DNA of 64,000 nucleotides from Alkalicoccus daliensis (GCF_900103955.1 NZ_FNIL01000015.1:1-64000); one strand, 5' to 3'; positions 41,742 through 51,657 are shown, counted from the stretch's first letter. Numbers and translations: made by a program. The notes: generated from the sequence alone by a model not told the origin.

Positions 41742-43676
41742 ATGATGAATTTACAGTATTTAGATTTGCTTGCACAGAAATATGAAAGTGAAGAAAAAGT
41801 AGCTACTGAAATTATTAATCTTGAAGCAATACTTGATCTGCCGAAGGGAACGGAACACTTTGTGAGTGACCTGCACGGGGAATACCAGGCGTTTCAGCAC
41901 GTGCTGCGGAACGGATCGGGGAACGTGAAGGTGAAAATCATGGATCTTTTCCAGGAGGAGCTGCAGGAATCAGAAATCAACGAGTTTGCGACGCTGATTT
42001 ATTACCCGGAAGAAAAGCTGAAAATGACAAAAATTCACTTCAGCAGCAAACAGGAACTGCGGGAATGGTATATAGAAACCATCGGCCGGATGCTGAAGCT
42101 TGTTTCCTACGCGGCGTCAAAATACACCCGCTCGAAGCTGCGGAAAGCTCTGCCGAAACAGTTTGTCTACATTATTGAAGAGTTACTTTATAAAAAGGAC
42201 GAGTTTGATAATAAGAAAGCATATTACGAAAAAATGCTGGACCGGATCATTTCCTTGAAGCAGGCAGATAAGCTGATTGTCGGCCTGGCCTACACGACGC
42301 AGCGGCTCGTAGTGGACCATCTGCACGTAGTCGGGGATATTTATGACCGGGGACCGGATCCGCACTTAATTATGGATACGCTCATCAATTATCATTCCGT
42401 AGATATTCAGTGGGGGAATCACGATGTGCTGTGGGCAGGGGCCTTTGCCGGTTCGAAAGTATGCCTCGCAAATATCATCCGCATCTGCGCTCGCTACAAT
42501 AACCTCGATATTATTGAAGATGTTTACGGCATCAATCTGCGTCCGCTGCTGAACCTGGCGGAGAAATATTATGATGACCATCCGGCTTTCCGCCCGAAGC
42601 GGGTGACAGATGAAACGTTAACCGAGCAGGAGCAGCTGCAGATCACGAAAATTCATCAGGCAATCGCCATCATCCAGTTTAAATTGGAGAGCCCGATTAT
42701 TAAAAGACGTCCCTGCTTAAATATGGAAGACCGGCTCCTACTGGAAAAAGTGGATTATGAGAAAAAAGAAGTCACGCTGCACGGTAACACCTATTCTGTG
42801 GACAGCGCCTGCTTTGCCACAGTCAATCCCGATAATCCGGCTGAATTATTAGAAGAGGAACAGCAGGTCATTGATAAACTGCTTTTCTCCATCCAGCATT
42901 CTGAGAAATTGACGAGACATATGAATTTTCTCATGAAAAAAGGCAGCCTTTACTTAAGGTACAATGGAAACCTGCTGATCCATGGCTGTATTCCATTGGA
43001 TGAAAACGGAAGTATGAAAGAAATGGAGATTGAAGGTAAAACATATGCAGGGCGGGAGCTGCTCGACGTGTTTGAACGCTATCTGCGCTATGCTTTTGCC
43101 CATCCGGAGGAAACCGATGACTTTGCGACTGATATGGTCTGGTATCTGTGGACGGGAGAAAATTCCTCTCTTTTCGGAAAACGAGAAATGACCACCTTTG
43201 AGCGGTATTTCATCAAAGAAAAAGAAACACACAAAGAACGAAAAAACCCCTACTATTACCTGCGGGAAGATGAAAACGTATGCCGCAGCATGCTGGCAGA
43301 ATTTGACCTGGACCCCGAGCAGGGCCGTATCATCAATGGCCATACGCCGGTAAAGGAAATCGACGGGGAAGATCCGATCAAAGCAAACGGAAAGATGATC
43401 GTAATCGACGGCGGCTTCTCGAAGGCGTATCAGTCCACCACGGGAATCGCGGGCTATACGCTCCTTTACAACTCTTATGGGATGCAGCTCGTCGCGCACC
43501 AGCTGTTTAACTCAAAAGAGGAAGTGTTAACGAAAGGAACGGACGTCCTGTCTGTCAAACGGCTTGTTAATGAAGAACTGGAACGGAAAAAAGTACGGGA
43601 AACAAACATCGGAGCAAGATTGCTAAAGGAAATTGAGAGCTTGAATGATTTGCGGGAGCACCGCTATATGAAATAG
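41742..43676 (+). CDS. fbp: Fructose-1,6-bisphosphatase, class III
   Basis: The 644-residue protein has the size and sequence of the Bacillus-type Fbp, which hydrolyses fructose 1,6-bisphosphate in gluconeogenesis. Calcineurin-type metal motifs are visible: [11 protein letters not shown] (about 41-51), [25 protein letters not shown], and a late [33 protein letters not shown] with the final His. Two ATG codons lie at 41742 and 41745 behind AAAGGGGG; either may be used. It is monocistronic with a strong terminator 30 bases downstream. Confidence 0.96.
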   Translation: MMNLQYLDLLAQKYESEEKVATEIINLEAILDLPKGTEHFVSDLHGEYQAFQHVLRNGSGNVKVKIMDLFQEELQESEINEFATLIYYPEEKLKMTKIHFSSKQELREWYIETIGRMLKLVSYAASKYTRSKLRKALPKQFVYIIEELLYKKDEFDNKKAYYEKMLDRIISLKQADKLIVGLAYTTQRLVVDHLHVVGDIYDRGPDPHLIMDTLINYHSVDIQWGNHDVLWAGAFAGSKVCLANIIRICARYNNLDIIEDVYGINLRPLLNLAEKYYDDHPAFRPKRVTDETLTEQEQLQITKIHQAIAIIQFKLESPIIKRRPCLNMEDRLLLEKVDYEKKEVTLHGNTYSVDSACFATVNPDNPAELLEEEQQVIDKLLFSIQHSEKLTRHMNFLMKKGSLYLRYNGNLLIHGCIPLDENGSMKEMEIEGKTYAGRELLDVFERYLRYAFAHPEETDDFATDMVWYLWTGENSSLFGKREMTTFERYFIKEKETHKERKNPYYYLREDENVCRSMLAEFDLDPEQGRIINGHTPVKEIDGEDPIKANGKMIVIDGGFSKAYQSTTGIAGYTLLYNSYGMQLVAHQLFNSKEEVLTKGTDVLSVKRLVNEELERKKVRETNIGARLLKEIESLNDLREHRYMK

Positions 43677-43709
43677 ATAACTGCCGTAAAATCAGCTATA
43701 CCATACTAT

Positions 43710-43757
43710 AAAAGAGAGAAGAGAGGCTTACCCAGGCACTGCTTCTCTCTTTTTTTG
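43710..43757 (+). terminator. Intrinsic terminator of fbp
   Basis: AAAGAGAGAAG pairs with CTTCTCTCTTT around an 18-base loop, followed by seven T. Confidence 0.85.
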
Positions 43758-43797
43758 ACGAAAACACCCCAAATTAAACAGAGGGGACAGCGCCCAT

Positions 43798-44682
43798 ATG
43801 TATGGATTTATCGTGAATACTACCGCAGGCAGCGGAAAAGGAAATAAAGTTTGGAAAAAAGCAGAAGCAGCGCTTAAAAAGAATGGAACACCTTATCTGG
43901 TTTCTTTCACAGAAAAGCCGCAGGATGCGGGGCGGCTTGCAAAAGATCTGGTCCAGCGCGGTGTAAACGCAGTAGTGGCAGTCGGGGGAGACGGTACGGT
44001 AAATGAAACAGCGGAGGTTCTTTTACACAAGTGCATCCCGTTAGGAGTCATTCCTGCAGGATCAGGAAACGACTTTGCCCGAAGTCTTGCTGTTTCAAAT
44101 AATGTGGACCAAGCACTCTCACGTATCATAGAATATCAGCCGAAAAAAATAGATGTTCTTTCATTAGGAGACTCCTGCTGCTTAACGGTTACCGGTATTG
44201 GATTTGACGCCGCCGTAGCCAAAGCTGCCAACGAATCTTACTTGAAGAAATGGTTCAACGCGGCAGGGCTGGGGCGCTTGTCTTATGCTGCCGGTGTGCT
44301 GCACGTGTTAACCTCGTTTTCACCGACACATATGACGATTACGATAGACGGCCACAAACGGGTTTTTACGGATGTGTGGCTTACCGCAGTGGCAAACGCA
44401 CCGAACTACGGAGGTAATATTCGAATCTGTCCCGACGCGGAAAATACGGATGGTTACTTGAACCTCTGCATTTTACACGGCAGAAAGAAATGGCCGCTTC
44501 TGCGCAGGATCCCGAGCATCTGCCAGGGAAAGCACCGGCCGAATAAAAATATCAGCTTTTTTAAGGGGAAAGATGTGCATATCCACGCGGATAGTCCGGT
44601 ACTTGTTCAAAGTGACGGGGAAGTAGTCACAGAAACACCGGTGCGGGTGCAGATTTTACCAGGAGCGCTTACAGTATTATAA
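43798..44682 (+). CDS. YegS/BmrU-type lipid kinase (diacylglycerol kinase catalytic family)
   Basis: This 294-residue soluble kinase of the DAGK_cat family has an N-terminal FIVNTTAGSGKG (nucleotide loop), VVAVGGDGTVNETAEVL (the GGDGT signature, about 58-74) and IPAGSGNDFARSL. The C-terminal beta-sandwich ends in VQSDGEVV. Members phosphorylate diacylglycerol or related lipids at the membrane surface, and BmrU-type paralogues have unclear substrates. The start at 43798 follows GAGGGGACAG. It is a single gene, followed by the TPP riboswitch. Confidence 0.88.
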   Translation: MYGFIVNTTAGSGKGNKVWKKAEAALKKNGTPYLVSFTEKPQDAGRLAKDLVQRGVNAVVAVGGDGTVNETAEVLLHKCIPLGVIPAGSGNDFARSLAVSNNVDQALSRIIEYQPKKIDVLSLGDSCCLTVTGIGFDAAVAKAANESYLKKWFNAAGLGRLSYAAGVLHVLTSFSPTHMTITIDGHKRVFTDVWLTAVANAPNYGGNIRICPDAENTDGYLNLCILHGRKKWPLLRRIPSICQGKHRPNKNISFFKGKDVHIHADSPVLVQSDGEVVTETPVRVQILPGALTVL

Positions 44683-44861
44683 ATGCTGTTTAAATGATTA
44701 AAACAAAAGAAAGTGACTATTAAAGAGGAAAAAGCATCATCCCGGGAGCGCAGCCGGGCTTGCAAAAGTATTTTTCTTTTCAAAGCACTTATCATTTCTC
44801 CAGTTGCAAACCTTTCTTCACTATGGTAGAACTAAACTAACAACTGAATTACTAAGCACCA

Positions 44862-44954
44862 CCACTCTAGGGGGGCTGCGCTGCAGCTGAGAGAGACATT
44901 TGTCTTGACCCTTATTCACCTGATCTAGTTAGGACTAGCGGAGGGAAGAAGTGG
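44862..44954 (+). promoter_or_regulatory. TPP riboswitch aptamer (THI element)
   Basis: The conserved core is present in order: GGGGGGCTGCGCTGCAGCTG, the CTGAGA box (44886), GACCCTT (44908), the ACCTGATCTAG box (44919) and GGACTAGCGGAGGGA (44932-44946). P1 is formed by CCACT (44862-44866) with AGTGG (44950-44954). It controls the ylmB-tenA-thiZXY operon that follows. Confidence 0.95.
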
Positions 44955-45034
44955 CAGGATCGATTAAGTTTCTCTCGTAAACTTAATTTTTCATGGCCGA
45001 TACCACTTCTTCCATTCGCGGAAGAAGTTTTTTT
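44944..45034 (+). terminator. TPP riboswitch expression platform (antiterminator/terminator)
   Basis: Terminator: ACTTCTTCC-ATTCGC-GGAAGAAGT, then seven T (45005-45034). Antiterminator: GGAAGAAGTGG (44944-44954) pairs perfectly with CCACTTCTTCC (45003-45013), which is the terminator's left arm. P1 of the aptamer uses AGTGG of the same segment, so TPP binding frees the terminator and switches the operon off. A small AAGTTT...AAACTT hairpin lies between. Confidence 0.9.
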
Positions 45035-45068
45035 GTGTCTAAAAATTGCGTTTTCAGGAGGGATGAAT

Positions 45069-46349
45069 ATGTCCGAAACTAAGCTTCAGCTGGTGATCGA
45101 AGATATTGAAGCAAGACAGGAAGAATTAATTTCTTTAACGAAAAAGCTGATTGCCTATGAAACACCTGCGCCGCCAGCGAGAAATACAGCGGAAGCACAG
45201 GGGTTTGTGGAAAACTACTTACAGGAAATGAACTTTGCTGCGGATCGTTGGGATGTTTATCCCAATGACCCTAACGTGGTGGGAACGAAGCAAGGAACAG
45301 ACAGCGCACATTTTCAAAGTTTGATCGTCAACGGCCACATGGATGTTGCAGAAGTGCGCCCGGAAGAGAATTGGGAATATGCACCGTTTGAAGCTGTCGA
45401 AAAAGACGGCAGGCTGATCGGACGCGGTGCAGCGGATATGAAAGGCGGACTTGCCGCTTCGCTGTTTGTACTCCGTTTGTTTCATGAGCACGGGATCGAA
45501 CTGCCCGGCGATCTGATTTTCCAATCCGTGATCGGCGAGGAAGTAGGGGAAGCGGGCACCCTTCAGTGCTGCAAAAAAGGTTATACAGCAGATTATGCGG
45601 TAGTCGTCGATACGAGCAATCTCCATATCCAGGGGCAGGGAGGCGTAATTACCGGCTGGGTGACGATTAAAGATCCGAACACGTATCACGATGCCAACCG
45701 GAGGCAGATGATTCATGCCGGCGGCGGTATGGCCCAGGGAGCAAGCGCGATTGAAAAAATGGTCGTCATGATTGAGAGCCTGCAGACGCTGGAGCGGCAC
45801 TGGGCGGTGTCCAAGCACTATCCCGGATATCCGCCGGGGACAAATACGATCAACCCCGCAGTAATCGAGGGAGGCAGGCACGCAGCATTTATTGCAGATG
45901 AGTGCCGGCTCTGGATCACCGTCCATTTTTATCCGGACGAATCCTACGAAACAGTAAGCAGGGAAATTGAAGAACATCTGCTGCATGCGGCAAACGCAGA
46001 CCCATGGCTACGGGAGAATCCGCCGCACTTTACCTGGGGCGGGGAATCGATGATTGAAGAACGGGGCGAAGTGTTCCCTGCTTTTGAAGTAGATCCGCTG
46101 CACGGCGGGACGGAAACCTTAAAGCAGTCTTATCAGGAAGTGTTAAAAGAAACACCGGTACTGGACGTATCTCCTACAGTTACAGACGGCGGCTGGCTTG
46201 CAGAAGCTGGAATTCCTACAGCGCTGTTCGGCCCGGGAGAACTTTCAGAGGCGCATGCGGTAAATGAATCTGTCGCCATACAGGAACTGCTCGACTTTTC
46301 CAAAGTAATGGCAGATTTTATGTATCACTGGTGTCATACGAAAAAATAA
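45069..46349 (+). CDS. ylmB: Formylaminopyrimidine deformylase, M20 family (thiamine salvage)
   Basis: The protein has 426 residues from ATG 45069, six bases after AGGAGGG; the ATG at 45063 is too close. It is an M20 dizinc amidohydrolase with VNGHMDVAEV (metal His/Asp), GRGAADMKGGLAAS, IGEEVGEAGT (catalytic Glu pair) and a late FGPGELSEAHAVNES (metal His). The riboswitch upstream and tenA directly downstream identify it as YlmB. YlmB hydrolyses N-formyl-4-amino-5-aminomethyl-2-methylpyrimidine to the aminopyrimidine used by TenA. By sequence alone it would be called acetylornithine deacetylase-like. Confidence 0.9.
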   Translation: MSETKLQLVIEDIEARQEELISLTKKLIAYETPAPPARNTAEAQGFVENYLQEMNFAADRWDVYPNDPNVVGTKQGTDSAHFQSLIVNGHMDVAEVRPEENWEYAPFEAVEKDGRLIGRGAADMKGGLAASLFVLRLFHEHGIELPGDLIFQSVIGEEVGEAGTLQCCKKGYTADYAVVVDTSNLHIQGQGGVITGWVTIKDPNTYHDANRRQMIHAGGGMAQGASAIEKMVVMIESLQTLERHWAVSKHYPGYPPGTNTINPAVIEGGRHAAFIADECRLWITVHFYPDESYETVSREIEEHLLHAANADPWLRENPPHFTWGGESMIEERGEVFPAFEVDPLHGGTETLKQSYQEVLKETPVLDVSPTVTDGGWLAEAGIPTALFGPGELSEAHAVNESVAIQELLDFSKVMADFMYHWCHTKK

Positions 46350-46368
46350 TTAAAGGAGCGTGATTCAG

Positions 46369-47043
46369 ATGAAATTCAGTGAAAGACTTCATACAAAGTT
46401 GCAGCCGATCTGGAGAAAAAACCACAGCCACCCGTTCGTGGTGGAAATGGGGAAAGGCACGCTGGCAGAAGAAAAATTCCGCTTTTTTATGGTGCAGGAT
46501 TATTTATATTTAATTGAATACGCGAAGCTGTTTGCGATCGGTGCGGCGAAAGCAGAGGACGTGGAGACGATGGGGCGTTTTGCAAGTCTGCTTGACTCCA
46601 CGATGAATGAAGAAATGGCACTGCACCGCCAGTATGCAAAGCAGTTTGGGATCACCGAAAAAGAGCTGGAAGAAGCAGAACCATCCCCGACAACGCTTGC
46701 TTACACACATTATATGCTTCATGTCGGACAGAACGGAGGATTAAGCGAGCTGCTTGCAGCCCTGCTCCCATGTGCCTGGAGCTACTGGGAAATCGGCCGG
46801 GAGCTTGCGGCAGTTCCCGGTGCTGCGGATCATCCGCTTTACGGAGAATGGATCCGCATGTACAGCTCTGAGGAATTTGCCCAGACCGCGCAGTGGTGCA
46901 TTGACCTGCTGGATGACGTGACCGGGGACGCTTCCGAATTAACGCTGCAGAAGCTGGAAAAAATCTTTTTGAATACGACAAGATTTGAATATCTGTTCTG
47001 GGATATGGCTTACAACGAAGCGATGTGGCCGATGGATGAGTAG
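46369..47043 (+). CDS. tenA: Aminopyrimidine aminohydrolase (thiaminase II)
   Basis: The protein has 224 residues from ATG 46369, ten bases after AAAGGAG. TenA converts 4-amino-5-aminomethyl-2-methylpyrimidine to HMP for thiamine synthesis. The nucleophile Cys falls at residue 135 (LLPCAWSYWEIG), the same number as in B. subtilis TenA, which supports this start. MVQDYLYLIEYAKLFA and the C-terminal TRFEYLFWDMAYNEAMWPM with the catalytic Glu are present. It overlaps thiZ by 8 bases within the riboswitch-controlled operon. Confidence 0.95.
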   Translation: MKFSERLHTKLQPIWRKNHSHPFVVEMGKGTLAEEKFRFFMVQDYLYLIEYAKLFAIGAAKAEDVETMGRFASLLDSTMNEEMALHRQYAKQFGITEKELEEAEPSPTTLAYTHYMLHVGQNGGLSELLAALLPCAWSYWEIGRELAAVPGAADHPLYGEWIRMYSSEEFAQTAQWCIDLLDDVTGDASELTLQKLEKIFLNTTRFEYLFWDMAYNEAMWPMDE

Positions 47044-47794
47044 CTCGCTGCTGGAAATGAAAAATCTCCATTTTCAATATGGTAAGGAAGCAATTTTTGA
47101 GGATCTTTCCCTGCAGGTGAATCAAGAGGAATTTGTCAGCGTGATCGGTCCGAGCGGCTCTGGAAAAACTACACTGTTCCGGTTGATAACCGGGCTGGAA
47201 GCACCGCAGCAGGGAGAAGTGCTCCTGCAGGGGAAAGCCGTCACTTCTGCAGGCGGCAGGATCGGATATATGCCGCAGCGGGATCAGCTCATGCCCTGGC
47301 GCACAATCCTGGAAAATGTCATCCTGCCGCTGGAGCTGCAGGGCATCAGAAAAAAAGAGGCGTGTGAAAAGGCACTGCCGCTGCTTGCTTCTTTCGGGCT
47401 GGAAGGAACGGAGCATTCCTATCCCGGCGAGCTTTCCGGCGGGATGCGCCAGCGGGTGTCATTTCTCCGCGCCTACTTAACAGGAGCGGAAGTACTCCTG
47501 CTGGATGAGCCATTCAGTGCGCTGGACGCCATTACGCGCCTTTCCATGCAGGAGTGGCTCACCGCGCAGTGGACAAAGTGGAAAAAAACGATTATTTTCA
47601 TCACGCATGATCTCGATGAAGCGCTGTTTTTATCTGACAGGGTGTTTGTCACAAGCACACCACCGATGACGTCGCTGAAGGAGCTGCAAATTCCGCTGGC
47701 ACGTCCGAGGACGATGGAAGATGTGAACGATCCTTCGCTGCTGCAGGTAAAACGGGAGCTTCTCCGTCAGTTCCGCGCCGAAGGAGTGCTGTAA
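47036..47794 (+). CDS. thiZ: Thiamine-pyrimidine ABC transporter, ATP-binding protein
   Basis: This 252-residue ABC ATPase has Walker A GPSGSGKTTL (about 37-46), Q-loop YMPQRDQLMPWRT, signature LSGGMRQRV, Walker B VLLLDEPFSALD, and the H-loop FITHDLDEALFLSDRV. The start ATG 47036 lies inside the last codons of tenA (8-base overlap). Sequence type (nitrate/taurine/sulfonate group) and position mark it as ThiZ of the ThiXYZ importer for formylaminopyrimidine. Confidence 0.92.
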   Translation: MSSSLLEMKNLHFQYGKEAIFEDLSLQVNQEEFVSVIGPSGSGKTTLFRLITGLEAPQQGEVLLQGKAVTSAGGRIGYMPQRDQLMPWRTILENVILPLELQGIRKKEACEKALPLLASFGLEGTEHSYPGELSGGMRQRVSFLRAYLTGAEVLLLDEPFSALDAITRLSMQEWLTAQWTKWKKTIIFITHDLDEALFLSDRVFVTSTPPMTSLKELQIPLARPRTMEDVNDPSLLQVKRELLRQFRAEGVL

Positions 47795-47829
47795 ATGAAG
47801 AAAAAAAGTTACATACGGGGCTGGCGCTG

Positions 47830-48588
47830 ATGAAGCAGGTTGCAGAAAGGTATTATTTTTTATCGATCGGCATTTTCCTTTCATTTTTGCTTGTCTGGGA
47901 AATTACCGCCAGGGGCATTGCACTTGCGTTCATCCTCCCTTCTCCGACTGAAGTAATAATCCGTCTCTGGGAGCTGCGGGAACCATTGCTGCTGACACAT
48001 CTGCCGGCGACGCTCTCCATCATTTTAGTGGGACTAATCATTTCGGTGCTGCTCGGCACCGGGCTTGCTTCCTGGATGTCGTGGAATACAACAGCGGAAA
48101 AAGCTTTTTACCCGCTGTTGATTGCTTCGCAGACAATTCCTGTGATTGCCCTTGCTCCAATTTTCGTCCTTTGGTTCGGGTATTCCATCTGGAGCAAGGT
48201 TGCTGTGGCGGTGCTGATCACGTTTTTTCCCATTACGGTGAATACGTTCGACGGCCTCCGCTCCACGAGCAGGGAGCTGAAAGAATTAATGCGGACGATG
48301 GGTGCTTCGAGAAAAGACATTTTCCTCAAACTGTCCCTTCCTTCCGCGCTTCCTTCCTTTTTTTCCGGGCTGAAGGTGGCGGTCACGCTCAGCGTCATTG
48401 GCGCTGCGATCGGGGAATGGCTCGGAGCGCAGGAAGGGCTCGGCTACTTCAGCCGGCGGATGATGACGCAGTTTGACGGAGCAGGTGTGTTTGCACCGAT
48501 TGTATTACTTTCGCTGGTCGGGGTGCTGCTGTTTATAGGTGTTGTAGTATTAGAAAAATGGATCTTAAAATGGAGGAGTTATACATGA
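47830..48588 (+). CDS. thiX: Thiamine-pyrimidine ABC transporter, permease
   Basis: This 252-residue permease has about six helices and the binding-protein-dependent transport signature (EAA loop) ELKELMRTMGASRKDIFLKLSLPSALPSFFSGLKVAV near residues 146-182. It belongs to the SsuC/TauC/ThiX group. It follows thiZ by 35 bases and overlaps thiY by ATGA. It forms the membrane channel of the HMP-precursor importer. Confidence 0.92.
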   Translation: MKQVAERYYFLSIGIFLSFLLVWEITARGIALAFILPSPTEVIIRLWELREPLLLTHLPATLSIILVGLIISVLLGTGLASWMSWNTTAEKAFYPLLIASQTIPVIALAPIFVLWFGYSIWSKVAVAVLITFFPITVNTFDGLRSTSRELKELMRTMGASRKDIFLKLSLPSALPSFFSGLKVAVTLSVIGAAIGEWLGAQEGLGYFSRRMMTQFDGAGVFAPIVLLSLVGVLLFIGVVVLEKWILKWRSYT

Positions 48589-49598
48589 GAAAGCTCGAGA
48601 AAAGAAACAAAAGTGTTATTGCCGGAGCATTGATCCTTACTGGAGGGCTGCTTGCAGGGTGCGGCAACGGCAGTGAGGCGGAGCAGGAAAACGCAAGTAT
48701 CGATATTATGCTTGACTGGTATCCCAACGCGGTACACAGCTACTTATATGCCGCAGAAGAAAATGGCTATTTTGAAGAAGAAGGACTGGATGTGGAAATT
48801 CACTTTCCGACGAATCCGACAGACCCGATCAATTTAGCAGCCTCAGGACAGATGACGCTTGGCATTACCTATCAGCCGGACGTGATTACCGCGAGAGCAA
48901 GCCAGGATATTGATATTAAATCAGTAGCTGCGATTGTGCGTTCGCCGCTGAACCATATTGTTATGCTGGAAGACAGCGAAATAGAAAGTCCGGCGGACCT
49001 GGAAGGAATGCAGGTCGGCTACCCGGGGATTCCCCTGAATGAAGCGTTAATTCAAACGATGGTGACGGAAGACGGCGGTGATCCGGAACAGCTGGAAATG
49101 ATAGATGTAGGATTTGAGCTCGGCTCCTCCCTCGTCAGTGAAAGAGTAGATGCAATTATTGGCGCCTATATCAACCACGAAGTGCCGCTGTTGGCACACG
49201 AGGGCACGGAAACGAAGAATATTAATCCGGAAGACTACGGGGTTCCGCCATATTATGAGCTTGTCGTAGTAACAAACGATGAGACGTGGGAGGAAGAGGA
49301 AGAACATATCCGCGCCTTCTGGAGGGCTGCATCCCAGGGCTACGAATGGATGGCGGATAATCCGGAGGAAGCAGTGGAGCTTCTCTTAAATAACCAGGAT
49401 GAAGCAAACTTCCCGTTAATAGAAGAAGTCGAGCAGGAAAGCCTGGAAATTCTTCTTCCAAAGATGGAGTCCGCAGAAGGCTTCGGCAGCCAGAGCGAAG
49501 AAGACTGGCAGACAGTCGCTGACTGGATGCTGGAAATGGAGCTGATAGAAGAAAGCCCGGAAATAGAAGAGATTTTTGAAAATCTGGGAGAAGAATAA
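48585..49598 (+). CDS. thiY: Thiamine-pyrimidine ABC transporter, substrate-binding lipoprotein
   Basis: The protein has 337 residues from ATG 48585, preceded by GGAGG and overlapping the thiX stop. The lipoprotein signal peptide ends in LLAGC with Cys26. The NMT1/THI5-like binding domain shows IDIMLDWYPNAVHSYLYAAEENGYFEEEGLDVEI, GITYQPDVITARA and GYPGIPLNEALIQTM. It captures formylaminopyrimidine outside the cell. The protein is strongly acidic (many Glu at the C-terminus), as expected for exported proteins of salt- or alkali-adapted bacilli. Confidence 0.93.
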   Translation: MRKLEKRNKSVIAGALILTGGLLAGCGNGSEAEQENASIDIMLDWYPNAVHSYLYAAEENGYFEEEGLDVEIHFPTNPTDPINLAASGQMTLGITYQPDVITARASQDIDIKSVAAIVRSPLNHIVMLEDSEIESPADLEGMQVGYPGIPLNEALIQTMVTEDGGDPEQLEMIDVGFELGSSLVSERVDAIIGAYINHEVPLLAHEGTETKNINPEDYGVPPYYELVVVTNDETWEEEEEHIRAFWRAASQGYEWMADNPEEAVELLLNNQDEANFPLIEEVEQESLEILLPKMESAEGFGSQSEEDWQTVADWMLEMELIEESPEIEEIFENLGEE

Positions 49599-49608
49599 AA
49601 CGATAGAA

Positions 49609-49644
49609 AACTCCGGTTTCTTCGAGGGGAGCCGGACCTTTTTT
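49609..49644 (+). terminator. Intrinsic terminator of the thiamine salvage operon
   Basis: TCCGG pairs with CCGGA, with further pairing of GGTTTC and GGGAGCC-side bases inside, followed by CCTTTTTTAG. Confidence 0.7.
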
Positions 49645-49962
49645 AGGTAATGAAAGTTATCGCTTATAAGGAACTAAGGCGAGGAAGATCAGAGGATCAG
49701 TGTAGTCTGAGAATCCAAGTGACCTTCTGGAAGACCATTGAGCACGAGCGGAATCGATGAAAGCCGTGGGGAGCTTTTGAATTATTAATCGAAGGCAGGC
49801 TCTCGGGCAAGCCTTCGCCAAAAGTGTAACAGCAAACGAAGATTCATTATGCAATTACTATAGGATGACTTATAAAGTTGATTCAATCTGGATAAACTCA
49901 GGCAAAAAAAAGAAACCATTTCCTTCTCTAAGGCGTATAACAATTTAGAGAGGGTGATTTGC
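49645..49962. other. Intergenic region with possible structured segment
   Basis: About 320 bases. CGAAGGC...GCCTTCG (about 49790-49817) forms a 7-bp stem, and the stretch 49660-49775 is less A+T-rich and purine-biased without an ORF. It may be a degenerate element or a small RNA; nothing firm can be said. Confidence 0.3.
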
Positions 49963-51657
49963 ATGGGAAGAAAAACAAATACTATAATACTTACTTCTTT
50001 ATTTTTCATCGCAATGCCTGTAACTGCAAGCGCGTTTGAACTCACGATTCCGGAAGCAGAAATTGATGCCTATCTGCAGGAAGATGGAAGCGTGCAGGTG
50101 GAAGAATCTTTTACGTATGATTTTGAAGGAGACTTTAACGGTGTGGTGCGTACTCTCAACCATCCGGGATACGCTCCAATAGTGAATCTTGAAGCATATG
50201 AAGGCGGGGAAACGCTTGAGATCGAAACAGTAGAGCAGATGGAACATCGTATTCACCGGCCGGGAGAGGATGAGACTTTTACGGTAGACCTCCACTACAC
50301 GATTGAAGACGGCGTAGAGCTTTACGAGGATCTTGGGGAATTTCACTGGTCCTTTTTTGACAGCTCAAACGAAACCGATTATGAATCGATGCAGATCCGA
50401 GTGTACCCGCCGGGAGCATCAACGGAAACAGAAGCCATCGGTTATCGCGCAGCCGAAGGGACTGAACAGATCGAAGATGACTATGTACTGTTTGATCTTG
50501 GGCATGTCGAAGGCGGAGAGGACGGAGATGTCCGCGCTGCTTTTGACGAAGCACTGTTCGCCGGGGTGACGAGAACGGCAGAAGGCTCCGCTGCAGAAGA
50601 GATACAGGAAGAAAGAGATGATCGGGAGGAAGCTGCCGCGGCTGCTGCAGCCAGAGAGGATTTCCTTGCAACTGCTGCTCCGATTGCGATTCCTTTACTG
50701 GCTCTGTTATTTTTAAGTGTCATTTATGTAGACCGAAAAAAATACAGTCATTTAAAGCAGAGCGCCTACTCTAAAGATTTAACTCCTGGCGCACCGCCGC
50801 TGGAGCTGAGCATGCCGGCAACCTTGTATTATGTACGGCCGACGGTGGCTCCGGAAATGCTTACCGCTTCTTTACTGGATCTTGTCCGGCAGGGTAAAGT
50901 AACACAGGAAGGTGAGGACAGCTTCCGTCTGGAGAGCAGAAAAAATCTGCTTGCCCATGAAGAGATTCTTGTTTCGATGCTGTTTGACGAAATGGGAGAA
51001 AACGATGTGTTTCATTCCTCAGATATGTCTGCATATTTGCAGGACGAAAAAAATTATGAATCGTTTGAAGCAAAAAAAGCAGAATGGCAGAAAGCGGTAG
51101 TAGAGGAAAAGAAAGCAGCAGACTTAAAGATCAACAAAACAGGGTTTAAGCTGGGGCTCGGGGCTGCTGCATTTCTACCGCTGGCTTTGGGCATCGTGTA
51201 TATCGTGCATGGCATGGTGGTGCCATTTGTTGTGTTACTTGCTTTATATTTATTCGTTTTCGGATATGCATTAATCTACCAGCCGAGAACGGAAAAAGGA
51301 TGGACGCTGCTGAGAGACTGGCGGGATTATAAAGACGAAGTTGCTGATTACGAAATGCAGGACTGGCAGCGGCTGTCGCCGGAAGAACAAAAGATTGCTT
51401 TTATTTACGGGCTCGGCCTGAACCTGAAATCTGTGAAGAAAATGAGCGGTGACCTGACTAAGGAATTTTCTGCAGCTCCTGCTTCCGGAGGTTACCGAAG
51501 TGATGTACCAATCTTTATGACTGCGGGCCTTCTCGCAAGCACCCAGTTTCAATCGTCTTCTGCAGAAGCCGCGAGTTCCTTCAGCTCCTCCAGCAGCGGT
51601 GGAATTGGCGGAGGCACAGGTGTCGGCGGAGGCGGCGGAGGTTCCGGCGGTTTTTAA
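49963..51657 (+). CDS. DUF2207 domain-containing membrane protein
   Basis: The protein has 564 residues from ATG 49963. A signal peptide (about 1-24, ending VTASAFE) leads to a DUF2207 ectodomain (about 25-200; EIDAYLQEDGSVQVEESFTYDFEGDFNGVVRTLNHPGY). An acidic spacer, a membrane helix (about 228-246), a cytoplasmic winged-helix-like region (TASLLDLVRQGKVTQE), two more helices (about 395-435) and a Ser- then Gly-rich tail (GGIGGGTGVGGGGGGSGGF) follow. This is the common layout for the family, whose role in the envelope is unknown. A terminator follows. Confidence 0.88.
   Translation: MGRKTNTIILTSLFFIAMPVTASAFELTIPEAEIDAYLQEDGSVQVEESFTYDFEGDFNGVVRTLNHPGYAPIVNLEAYEGGETLEIETVEQMEHRIHRPGEDETFTVDLHYTIEDGVELYEDLGEFHWSFFDSSNETDYESMQIRVYPPGASTETEAIGYRAAEGTEQIEDDYVLFDLGHVEGGEDGDVRAAFDEALFAGVTRTAEGSAAEEIQEERDDREEAAAAAAAREDFLATAAPIAIPLLALLFLSVIYVDRKKYSHLKQSAYSKDLTPGAPPLELSMPATLYYVRPTVAPEMLTASLLDLVRQGKVTQEGEDSFRLESRKNLLAHEEILVSMLFDEMGENDVFHSSDMSAYLQDEKNYESFEAKKAEWQKAVVEEKKAADLKINKTGFKLGLGAAAFLPLALGIVYIVHGMVVPFVVLLALYLFVFGYALIYQPRTEKGWTLLRDWRDYKDEVADYEMQDWQRLSPEEQKIAFIYGLGLNLKSVKKMSGDLTKEFSAAPASGGYRSDVPIFMTAGLLASTQFQSSSAEAASSFSSSSSGGIGGGTGVGGGGGGSGGF

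Noticed and set aside
45219-47416. Minus-strand open frames of about 255 codons opposite ylmB, tenA and thiZ
   Set aside because: Antisense shadows of well-identified genes.
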